This document shows, in pieces, positions 1-6,290 of a stretch of DNA of 11,186 nt. How positions within the stretch are numbered: the stretch's first letter is position 1; each line of letters opens with the position of its first letter. The translations under genes were made by a program, and so were the position numbers. Under the pieces are notes generated by a model. That model saw only the letters and a program-made list of their open reading frames with translations, did no database searches and was not told the origin of the DNA. Origin of the DNA: Flavobacteriaceae bacterium TMED48 (GTDB taxonomy: Bacteria > Bacteroidota > Bacteroidia > Flavobacteriales > Flavobacteriaceae); the NCBI GenBank assembly GCA_002167945.1, contig NHDB01000006.1:2603-13788 (forward strand), in the 5' to 3' direction.

Positions 1-734
1 GGAATGATAGAAATAGGGTTTCGAGCCTTTTTTAGAGGCTTTTCAAAAACCATTTTACCCATAAAAGCTAGATTACCAATAAGTTGATTTTGAGGGGTTC
101 TGATCCAAATGCTGTGTTCATTTCCCTGGGTATTTCTTCGGTAAATATTGAATCTCCAAGAAGGGTTTTTATTGTCGTAGAACATGGAGTTAAAAGGAAT
201 TCGAAACTCTGCGGTATAGCGGTCTTCTTCAATTTTTGTCTCTACATTCCATTTGGTGTCCCATGCGTAATTTCTGCTTGTTCTGTAATCCTGATTTCCG
301 CCTGATATCAGTCCATCCGCTTTAATTCCTAATGGATTGGTTGCAAAAGAAAAGGCATTGGTCGCATCACTAAAAGTATCGAAAAGCAAGGTTAAATAAT
401 CTACACCAAAGGTGCTAAAATCACGCTTTAAATTAGGGGTGGTAAAATTTTTACCATCAATTTTTGCCTCTACTAAGACATAGAGATTTTGTTGATCTCG
501 AATAATTTTAAATCGAGTTTGCTTCCTCGCTTTTAGGGAGTCTGTTGGCCGCCACATCCAAAAATTTGAAGTCCAGGAGGCTTCTTCCCATTCAATTTCT
601 TCACCTAGCCCGTCAATTTTAATGATTCCTTCAATAGAAGGAACGAGTACTCGTTCTTCGATTTGGCTAAAGAGGGTAATAGGGATGAATAAGATCCACA
701 TTAAAGTGAGGACCACATTTTTTTTTGAGCTCAA
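1..734 (-). CDS. Secreted CBM9-like / DUF5916-type protein, 3' part outside the window
   Basis: This leftward frame is open from 734 to the window edge, giving 244 N-terminal residues and no stop. The predicted start is a TTG at 734-732, directly after an in-frame TAA and about 6 bases after AGGA. It yields a signal peptide with a Lys pair at residues 4-5, a hydrophobic stretch at about 7-22 and a likely cleavage near Ser23/Gln24. The internal ATG at 701 would leave too short a signal. Residues about 30-230 resemble the carbohydrate-binding family 9-like beta-sandwich found at the N-terminus of DUF5916 proteins. The visible marks are an IDG...EW..A.W opening, the FATNPLGIKADG segment near 130-141, a FRIPF motif at 177-181 and W.FN.YRR near 193-200. 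In that family a C-terminal outer-membrane beta-barrel-like region usually follows; it would lie outside this window. The protein is probably exported to the cell envelope. Ligand and role are unknown. The family assignment comes from recalled sequence patterns, not a search. Confidence 0.8.
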   Translation of the reverse strand, partial: MSSKKNVVLTLMWILFIPITLFSQIEERVLVPSIEGIIKIDGLGEEIEWEEASWTSNFWMWRPTDSLKARKQTRFKIIRDQQNLYVLVEAKIDGKNFTTPNLKRDFSTFGVDYLTLLFDTFSDATNAFSFATNPLGIKADGLISGGNQDYRTSRNYAWDTKWNVETKIEEDRYTAEFRIPFNSMFYDNKNPSWRFNIYRRNTQGNEHSIWIRTPQNQLIGNLAFMGKMVFEKPLKKARNPISII

Positions 735-769
735 TTATTTTCCTTTCAGTGCAAATACTTAATCTTAAT

Positions 770-802
770 TTGACATTAGATTTTACAGATGGTTTAATTT
801 TG
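770..802 (+). promoter_or_regulatory. Bacteroidota-type promoter for the S1/P1 nuclease gene
   Basis: A TTG at 770-772 (within TTTGACA) and TAATTTTG at 795-802 match the Bacteroidota primary-sigma consensus TTG...TAnnTTTG with a 22-base spacer, inside the reported 17-23 range. The -7 box ends 18 bases before the ATG at 821, leaving a short leader of about 12 bases. The region is very AT-rich, so chance matches are possible. Confidence 0.55.
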
Positions 803-820
803 TTTTTAAATATTTTTTAG

Positions 821-1603
821 ATGAGAGTTTTAGTTTTCTGTCTTTTTTTTCCATTAACTGTAATGGCTACGTTAACTACTCAAGAAAAACTTTGGGGAAA
901 GACAGGTCATAGGGTAGTTGGAGAGCTTGCTTCTCAGAGGATTTCAAAGCGTACACTAAAAAAAATCAACCGTCTTTTGGACGGGATGTCTCTGGCTCAA
1001 GTCTCTACTTTTGCTGATGAAATAAAATCAGACAAGCGATATCGGTCATACAACCCTTGGCATTATGCCAATGTAAAAACGGATGAGACCTATACTGAAA
1101 GTGAAAAAAATAAAGCCGGCGATATAGTCTTTGCGATACAAAAATGTATTGAGACACTTAAAAACCCATTGACCTCTAGAGCAGATAAGCAATTTTATTT
1201 AATGTTATTGGTTCATTTTGTTGGTGACCTTCATCAACCTATGCATTTTGGTAAGCCTTCAGATCGTGGAGGGAATGATGTAAAATTGAAATGGTTTAGT
1301 CGTAAGACAAATCTCCACAGGGTATGGGATAGCAATATGATTGACGATTACGGCATGAGTTATACCGAACTCACGGCAAACCTTCCCAAACTCAATGCGA
1401 AAGAACTCAAGCAAATTGCACAAGCACCTTTGATGGTTTGGGTGAACGAATCTCATGACCTAGGCAAGCAGATTTATAGCTCACTCCCAGAAAATAAAAA
1501 ATTGGGCTATCGGTACAGCTACCATCATTTTAAAACCGTTCGAATGCAACTGCTCAAAGGCGGTGTTCGACTTGCGGCATTGTTAGACGATATTTTTAAA
1601 TAA
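821..1603 (+). CDS. Secreted S1/P1-type zinc-dependent nuclease
   Basis: This 260-residue protein belongs to the S1/P1 nuclease family, phospholipase C-like trinuclear zinc enzymes that cut single-stranded DNA and RNA, usually outside the cytoplasm. All nine expected zinc ligands can be placed: W25 and H30 (WGKTGH), D66, H81 (WHY), H132 and D136 (HFVGD), H142, H166 and D170 (NLHRVWD). Spacings agree with nuclease P1 for W-H (5), D-H (15), H-D (4), D-H (6) and H-D (4). The DRGGND motif at 148-153 is also typical. Length is normal for bacterial members. The N-terminus has a short hydrophobic export signal (residues 3-15). However, the Trp that must be the mature N-terminus is preceded by TQEKL rather than an A-x-A site. 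The gene has its own promoter and overlaps the convergent AlkB-like gene by 8 bases. A role in scavenging nucleotides or phosphate is inferred. Confidence 0.93.
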   Translation: MRVLVFCLFFPLTVMATLTTQEKLWGKTGHRVVGELASQRISKRTLKKINRLLDGMSLAQVSTFADEIKSDKRYRSYNPWHYANVKTDETYTESEKNKAGDIVFAIQKCIETLKNPLTSRADKQFYLMLLVHFVGDLHQPMHFGKPSDRGGNDVKLKWFSRKTNLHRVWDSNMIDDYGMSYTELTANLPKLNAKELKQIAQAPLMVWVNESHDLGKQIYSSLPENKKLGYRYSYHHFKTVRMQLLKGGVRLAALLDDIFK

Positions 1604-2201
1604 TTTTCCGAAAGGTAAGGTTGATCCTTGGTTGAATGGGTTTAGCCGTTTTGGGTATCTGATGTAACCACTTTTCTTGGGTGTCACCCTCCATTAAGAG
1701 TAAACTGCCCGAATGAAGTAAAATTTTAAGTCTTGCCTCATTAATAGTTCGATGCTTGAGGTGAAAAAACCTTTGAGCACCAAAGCTTACAGAGGCTATA
1801 CTGGGACTTTTTCCCAATTCTTTTTCATTGTCTGCGTGCCATCCGTTACTGTCTTTTCCATCTCGATAAAGGTTGAGTAAGACTGAGGTAAACTCGACTG
1901 AAGACACCCTACGAATACGTTCGTAGATTTCTGTCAATTCAGTTGTCATTTGATTGGGAAACATGGTAATTCCAGAATAGGAATAAGGCTTGGTATTGTT
2001 TGCGTGTAGGGCAGTAAGCCTAGGCTGGTCATAGGTTTTTCCAAAAACAGTAATAGGGTCTTGTTGCCAAGGAATAGTCTCGGAAAGTTTGGAGTAAAAG
2101 TGTTCTGCTTCATCAGTATTAAAGAAATACTGAAAGTAACGCAATCGAGCATCTGGAAGTTCTAATGAAGTTCCGTCAGAAGGAAGTTGGACGTGTTGCA
2201 T
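1596..2201 (-). CDS. AlkB-like 2-oxoglutarate/Fe(II)-dependent dioxygenase
   Basis: The 201-residue protein is an AlkB-family dioxygenase. The family removes alkyl lesions such as 1-methyladenine and 3-methylcytosine from nucleic acids by oxidative demethylation, using Fe(II), O2 and 2-oxoglutarate. The iron ligands are H122 and D124 (GWHADNEKELG) and H180. The 2-oxoglutarate-binding arginine pair is R192 and R198 in PRINLTFR. The distances H180-R192 (12) and H180-R198 (18) match the human ALKBH2 arrangement more closely than E. coli AlkB. The N-L-Y-R-D-G-K-D segment at 110-117 and IASVSFGAQR at 135-144 are also characteristic of ALKBH2/3-like bacterial proteins. The ATG at 2201-2199 gives a family-typical length. 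It lies 46 bases after htpG on the same strand, but a terminator sits between them and I found no clear promoter. Expression may rely on read-through or a promoter inside htpG. The 3' end overlaps the nuclease gene by 8 bases. Confidence 0.93.
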   Translation of the reverse strand: MQHVQLPSDGTSLELPDARLRYFQYFFNTDEAEHFYSKLSETIPWQQDPITVFGKTYDQPRLTALHANNTKPYSYSGITMFPNQMTTELTEIYERIRRVSSVEFTSVLLNLYRDGKDSNGWHADNEKELGKSPSIASVSFGAQRFFHLKHRTINEARLKILLHSGSLLLMEGDTQEKWLHQIPKTAKPIQPRINLTFRKII

Positions 2202-2216
2202 AAAAAGTGAATATAT

Positions 2217-2241
2217 AAAAAAACCGCCCGAGTGGGCGGTT
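2217..2241 (-). terminator. Intrinsic terminator after htpG
   Basis: Read on the minus strand, an 8-base-pair perfect stem (AACCGCCC / GGGCGGTT, at 2241-2234 and 2229-2222) closes a 4-base loop. It runs directly into a T tract (seven T in a row, counting the last two stem bases). It begins 6 bases after the htpG stop codon, a textbook Rho-independent terminator for the htpG transcript. On the plus strand the stem is followed by GGTC, not a T run, so it should act in one direction only. It lies directly in front of the AlkB-like gene. Confidence 0.9.
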
Positions 2242-2247
2242 GGTCAT

Positions 2248-4128
2248 TTACTTTATCATATCGACACTACGCTGAATGAATTGCGTAAGTGCCTCACCTT
2301 TGAGTTGATTCTGGGAGAGTTTTGCCAAGTCTAAAGCTTGTAAAATCAGACGCTCTCGTTTTTTAGCAGTTTTGGTGTTGAGAATTTGTCCGACCAGTTC
2401 GTGATTGGTGTTGACAACCAAGTTAAACATATCAGGCATATTACCCATCATTCCCCCGCCACCTGTTTGCTGCATTTCCTTCATTCGACGCATAAACTCT
2501 GGTTGAGTCAAAACAAAAGGCAGTGTTTTACTGTCCATTGCCTCCATCTGAACGGTATAACCACTTTGAGTTACCACAGATTCAATCATGGGCTTTAAAG
2601 TTTCTTTTTCTTCATCAGATAATTTTGAAACAGTACTCTCTTCTTTTTTGATTAAGTTTTCTAAAGTATCTCCATCGACACGAGCAAAGTTTACATTCTC
2701 TTTGCTGCCCTCTAATTTTTGTATCAGGTGACCGATGATAGGAGAATCCAACAACAAGACTTTATATCCCTTGTTTTTTGCTTGCTCGATGTAACTGTGT
2801 TGTTCTTCTTCGTTTGAAGCATAAAGAATTACCAACTTATCGTCTTTATCCGTGTGTTGGTCTTTGATAGCTTCTGTCAACTCTTCGAAGGTAAAAAACT
2901 CACCCTCTGTAGTTGGGTATAAAGCAAATTTTTCAGCTTTTTCAAAAAACTTGTCTTCACTTAACATCCCGTATTCTATGACCACTTTAATGTCATTCCA
3001 TTTTTCTTCAAAACCTTTACGGTCTTTTTTGAAAAGGCTGTTAAGCTTGTCCGCTACTTTTCTGGTAATGTAATTACTGATTTTTTTTACAGCCCCATCG
3101 GCTTGAAGATAACTTCTGGAGACATTTAGGGGTATGTCTGGCGAGTCAATGACCCCTCTCAACAAGGTCAAAAATTCAGGAACAATTCCCTCTACATTAT
3201 CGGTGACAAAAACTTGATTTTGATACAATTGAATGCGATCTTTTTGAATGTTTAGATCGTTATTTAATTTAGGGAAATACAATATCCCAGTCAGATTGAA
3301 AGGATAATCGACATTTAAATGAATATTAAATAGGGGATCTTCAAACTGCATGGGATAAAGTTCTCTGTAAAAACTCTTATAATCATCCTCTTTGAGATCC
3401 GCAGGTTTTTTTGTCCAAGCGGGATTGGGGTTGTTGACGATATTATCCACAGTTACCGTTTCGGACTTTGCATCTTCAGCAGCACCTTCCGGCAAGGGTA
3501 ATGTTTCTTCCTTTGTACCAAACTTAATTGGTACAGGCATAAACTTATTGTATTTAGACAGTAATTCTTGGATACGTGATTCTTCCAAAAATTCTTTTGA
3601 ATCTTTATCTATGTGAAGAATAATCTCAGTACCTCTTTCTTTTTTATCTGTTTTTTCTAGGGTGTATTCAGGTGAGCCATCACAGGTCCAATGAGCTGCA
3701 GCATCTTTTTTAAACGATTTGGTGATGATTTCAACTTTTTCAGCAACCATAAAAGCAGAATAGAATCCGAGCCCAAAATGTCCGATAATGCCGCTGTCTT
3801 TTGCAGAGTCCTTATACTGTTCTAAAAACTCTTCAGCCCCAGAAAAAGCAACCTCATTAATGTATTTTTGGACTTCTTCATAGGTCATTCCTATTCCTTT
3901 GTCGATGATGTGAAGTTTTTTTCCCTTTTTATCAACCTTTACCTCTATCTGTAGGTCTCCTAAATCCCCTTTGACTTCACCTAAACTGCTCAAGTGAGAG
4001 AGTTTGGTGGTTGCATCGGTGGCATTGGATATTAATTCCCTTAAGAAAATTTCATGATCGCTGTATAAAAACTTTTTGATGAGCGGGAAGATATTCTCTA
4101 CCGCTACATTGATTTTTCCTTTACTCAT
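2248..4128 (-). CDS. htpG: Molecular chaperone HtpG (bacterial Hsp90)
   Basis: This 626-residue protein is the cytoplasmic ATP-dependent Hsp90 chaperone, a homodimer that remodels client proteins together with the DnaK system. The N-terminal GHKL ATPase domain shows LYSDHEIFLRELISNATDA with E31 (catalytic) and N35 (Mg-ATP), D76 in DKGIGM (adenine contact), and GHFGLGF at 116-122 (ATP lid region). The middle domain carries LNVSR with R338, the arginine that contacts the ATP phosphate, and Q342. A Gly/Met-rich stretch at 556-561 followed by NMPDMFN leads into the C-terminal dimerisation region, an arrangement familiar from Bacteroidota homologues. No MEEVD tail is present, as expected for bacteria. 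Length is normal. The ATG at 4128-4126 gives the family start (MSKGKINV). It seems to be transcribed alone, with a possible promoter at 4188-4160 and a strong terminator after the stop. No CIRCE-like element was seen. Confidence 0.98.
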   Translation of the reverse strand: MSKGKINVAVENIFPLIKKFLYSDHEIFLRELISNATDATTKLSHLSSLGEVKGDLGDLQIEVKVDKKGKKLHIIDKGIGMTYEEVQKYINEVAFSGAEEFLEQYKDSAKDSGIIGHFGLGFYSAFMVAEKVEIITKSFKKDAAAHWTCDGSPEYTLEKTDKKERGTEIILHIDKDSKEFLEESRIQELLSKYNKFMPVPIKFGTKEETLPLPEGAAEDAKSETVTVDNIVNNPNPAWTKKPADLKEDDYKSFYRELYPMQFEDPLFNIHLNVDYPFNLTGILYFPKLNNDLNIQKDRIQLYQNQVFVTDNVEGIVPEFLTLLRGVIDSPDIPLNVSRSYLQADGAVKKISNYITRKVADKLNSLFKKDRKGFEEKWNDIKVVIEYGMLSEDKFFEKAEKFALYPTTEGEFFTFEELTEAIKDQHTDKDDKLVILYASNEEEQHSYIEQAKNKGYKVLLLDSPIIGHLIQKLEGSKENVNFARVDGDTLENLIKKEESTVSKLSDEEKETLKPMIESVVTQSGYTVQMEAMDSKTLPFVLTQPEFMRRMKEMQQTGGGGMMGNMPDMFNLVVNTNHELVGQILNTKTAKKRERLILQALDLAKLSQNQLKGEALTQFIQRSVDMIK

Positions 4129-4159
4129 TTTGTATGTTTATTTTGAAGATACATTTCAA

Positions 4160-4188
4160 AAAAAATACCACAATAGAAAGTGTGACAA
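4160..4188 (-). promoter_or_regulatory. Possible promoter for htpG
   Basis: On the minus strand, TTG (4188-4186) is followed after 18 bases by TATTTTTT (4167-4160). This differs from the Bacteroidota -7 box TAnnTTTG only in the last base. It lies about 32 bases before the htpG ATG. The region is AT-rich, so the match is suggestive only. A different sigma factor could be used under heat stress. Confidence 0.35.
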
Positions 4189-4227
4189 GATGACATTTAA
4201 ACTTTAGAAATATACCTGTTTAGCTAT

Positions 4228-4257
4228 TTGATTAAAAAAATAAACAGACTATATTTG
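4228..4257 (+). promoter_or_regulatory. Exact-consensus Bacteroidota promoter for the TetR-like/ABC1/KAS III operon
   Basis: TTG at 4228-4230, a 19-base spacer and TATATTTG at 4250-4257 match TTG-N19-TAnnTTTG without a mismatch. Transcription should begin near 4262-4264, about 30 bases before the ATG at 4295. No comparable promoter is visible before the next three genes, so they probably share this one. Confidence 0.7.
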
Positions 4258-4259
4258 TA

Positions 4260-4278
4260 TTAATTCCTAGTTAATTAA
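4260..4278. repeat. Small inverted repeat at the predicted transcription start, possible operator
   Basis: TTAATT (4260-4265) and AATTAA (4273-4278) form a perfect 6-base inverted repeat around 7 bases. It sits on the predicted +1 of the promoter at 4228-4257 and in front of a TetR-like gene. TetR proteins often bind such dyads to repress their own operon. The arms contain only A and T in an AT-rich region, so chance is a real alternative. Confidence 0.2.
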
Positions 4279-4294
4279 AAAATCAAAAGAGACG

Positions 4295-4930
4295 ATGCAG
4301 CAAAAGATCTTTGAATACTATACTACCTCTGTACTCGAACATGAAAAAGAACCCACCTCAGTTTATCGATTTTGTAAAGATTTGAAGATTGAAGAAGCTG
4401 ATTTTTACAAGCATTTTGCTTCTCTAGAGCATTTGCGAGGACAAATTTTTTGTCAGTTTTTTGACAATGCAATTTCATTAATTCAGAAAGAAAAAGGCTA
4501 TGCTTCCAAAACGCCACAAGAAAAGCTACTTTCTTTTTACTACACGTTTTTTGAGGTATTGCTTCTCAATCGAAGTTATGTGTTATTCGCTTTGCGTACC
4601 GAAAAAAATCCATTAGATAAAATGGCTACTTTAAAGTCATTTCGTTCAGCGTTTAAAAAATTTGCTACCGTTTTGATCCAAGACGGCAATGCACTTAAAC
4701 AATCAAAAATAAGCGAACATCCTGAGGCAATTTTTTCTGAAGGAGCATGGATACAGTTAGCATTTTTACTCAAATTTTGGATGGAAGATACTTCTACAGG
4801 TTTCGAAAAAACGGATATGGCTATAGAAAAATCTGTACGTACTGTATTTGATTTATTTGACAGTACTCCTTTTGACAGTGTGATTGATTTTGGAAAATTC
4901 CTTTGGAAGGAAAAATTTAATATGGCCTAA
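4295..4930 (+). CDS. TetR-like transcriptional regulator
   Basis: The 211-residue protein has a TetR-type N-terminal DNA-binding region. Residues about 20-33 (PTSVYRFCKDLKIE) fit helix 2. Residues 34-52 (EADFYKHFASLEHLRGQIF) resemble the recognition-helix pattern TFYRHFPSKEELL, including the F-Y-x-H-F core. The first helix is shorter and less canonical than in classical TetR. The remaining about 150 residues are predicted helical and rich in Phe and Leu, as expected of a ligand-binding and dimerisation domain. The ligand is unknown. The gene is first in a rightward unit and has its own consensus promoter with a small dyad at the start site. Its TAA (4928-4930) is followed immediately by the TTG of the ABC1 kinase gene in the same frame, so translation of the two is probably coupled. 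It could regulate this operon or work with the kinase in another way. Confidence 0.75.
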   Translation: MQQKIFEYYTTSVLEHEKEPTSVYRFCKDLKIEEADFYKHFASLEHLRGQIFCQFFDNAISLIQKEKGYASKTPQEKLLSFYYTFFEVLLLNRSYVLFALRTEKNPLDKMATLKSFRSAFKKFATVLIQDGNALKQSKISEHPEAIFSEGAWIQLAFLLKFWMEDTSTGFEKTDMAIEKSVRTVFDLFDSTPFDSVIDFGKFLWKEKFNMA

Positions 4931-6244
4931 TTGAAGACCTTAGATTCAATCCCCACCAAAAAAATTGAGAGAGCCACCAAACTAGTTGCAACTGGAGCTA
5001 AAATTGGAGGAAATTATATTCGCTATTACGGAGAAAAACTCTTGACAGGTTCAGAAAACAAGTCCAAATTGGATGAAAATAATGCCAAAGATATCTATGA
5101 CGGTTTAAAAGAGCTCAAAGGAAGTGCTTTAAAAGTTGCACAAATGCTAAGTATGGAGAAGAACCTTCTTCCGAAAGCCTATGTAGAGCAATTTGGTTTG
5201 GCTCAATTTTCAGTGCCACCTTTATCGGCAGCTTTGGTAAAAAAAACCATACGAAAATATTTAGGCGACGACCCCGAAGTGATTTTTGATTCTTTTTCCT
5301 ATCAATCTGAGAATGCTGCTAGTATTGGTCAGGTTCACCGAGCAGAAAAAGAAGGAAAAAAGCTAGCTGTAAAAATTCAATATCCTGGAGTTTCTAACAG
5401 TATCACTTCAGATTTAGCCATAGTAAAGCCTATCGCACTGAGGATGTTTAACCTCAAAGGAAAAGATACCGACCGCTATTTTAATGAAGTGAAAGAAAAG
5501 TTATTAGAGGAGACCGATTACCTTCAGGAACTGGAACACAGCGAGTTTATCTCAGCAGCAGCAAGTGAAATTCCAAATCTATGTTTTCCAAAATACTACA
5601 CCAAATGGACTACTCCTAGAACTTTGACCATGGACTGGATGGATGGAATTCATCTTTCCGAGTACACTGCTCAGGATCAGTCCCAAAAAAGCAGAAATGC
5701 TTTGGGTCAAACTTTATGGGATTTTTATATGTTTCAAATCCACGGATTAAAAAAAGTACAAGCAGATCCTCATCCTGGAAATTTTTTGGTGGACAGCCAA
5801 GACCAGCTCATTGCAATAGATTTTGGTTGTATAAAAACGATACCAGACGAATTTTATGTTCCTTATTTCGAATTGTCCAAAAAGGATAACATAGAGAATA
5901 AAGTCATTTTCGATGAGTTGCTCCGTGAGTTAGAAATTCTACTACCCACTGATACTCAAGAAGAGCAATTCTATTTTACCGCTTTATTTCAGAAAATGAT
6001 GCGTTTGTTTACCCTTCCTTTTCACGATAAAACTTTTGATTTTTCAAGCCCTCAATTTTGGGATGCTATTAGCAACCTATCCAAAACCTTTGCTGAAGAT
6101 GATCAACTTAGACAGATGAATGGAAATAGAGGATCCAAACACTTTATTTACATGAACCGAACTTTTTTCGGACTTTATCATTTGCTGCATGATTTACAAG
6201 CAGAGATCAATACTGAGGATTTTAAAAAATACCTAAAGAAGTAG
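4931..6244 (+). CDS. ABC1/UbiB/COQ8-family atypical kinase-like protein
   Basis: This 437-residue protein belongs to the ABC1 (AarF/UbiB/COQ8) protein-kinase-like family, which supports isoprenoid-quinone or lipid metabolism; many members act as ATPases rather than protein kinases. The visible motifs are a KxGQ-like motif as K68-V-A-Q71, the Ala-rich nucleotide loop NAASIGQVHRA at 128-138, invariant lysine K148 (AVKIQYPGV), E194 in ETDY, the catalytic loop DPHPGNF at 279-285 with D279 and N284, and DFG at 297-299. Overall it reads closer to COQ8A than to E. coli UbiB, and I see no C-terminal membrane helix. The usual Gly of KxGQ is Ala. The start is TTG at 4931: the preceding in-frame codon is the TAA of the TetR-like gene, and the next in-frame ATG is near residue 72, inside the domain. 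The substrate is unknown; flavobacteria normally make menaquinone rather than ubiquinone. Confidence 0.93.
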   Translation: MKTLDSIPTKKIERATKLVATGAKIGGNYIRYYGEKLLTGSENKSKLDENNAKDIYDGLKELKGSALKVAQMLSMEKNLLPKAYVEQFGLAQFSVPPLSAALVKKTIRKYLGDDPEVIFDSFSYQSENAASIGQVHRAEKEGKKLAVKIQYPGVSNSITSDLAIVKPIALRMFNLKGKDTDRYFNEVKEKLLEETDYLQELEHSEFISAAASEIPNLCFPKYYTKWTTPRTLTMDWMDGIHLSEYTAQDQSQKSRNALGQTLWDFYMFQIHGLKKVQADPHPGNFLVDSQDQLIAIDFGCIKTIPDEFYVPYFELSKKDNIENKVIFDELLRELEILLPTDTQEEQFYFTALFQKMMRLFTLPFHDKTFDFSSPQFWDAISNLSKTFAEDDQLRQMNGNRGSKHFIYMNRTFFGLYHLLHDLQAEINTEDFKKYLKK

Positions 6245-6290
6245 TTTCTTGTTTCTTATAAATCAGTAAATTCCACAAAACAAAAAATTT

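Noticed and set aside
84-305. Rightward open frame of 73 codons opposite the CBM9-like gene
   Set aside because: The leftward frame over the same bases gives a continuous protein with a signal peptide and family motifs. The rightward product has no recognisable feature. The other short open frames inside htpG, KAS III, symporter and recR were dropped for the same reason.
3886-3903. DKGIGM in HtpG, where many Hsp90 proteins have DNGIGM
   Set aside because: The adenine-binding Asp and the two Gly are kept, and as far as I recall Lys or Arg at the second position is common in Bacteroidota HtpG. It does not look like a defect.
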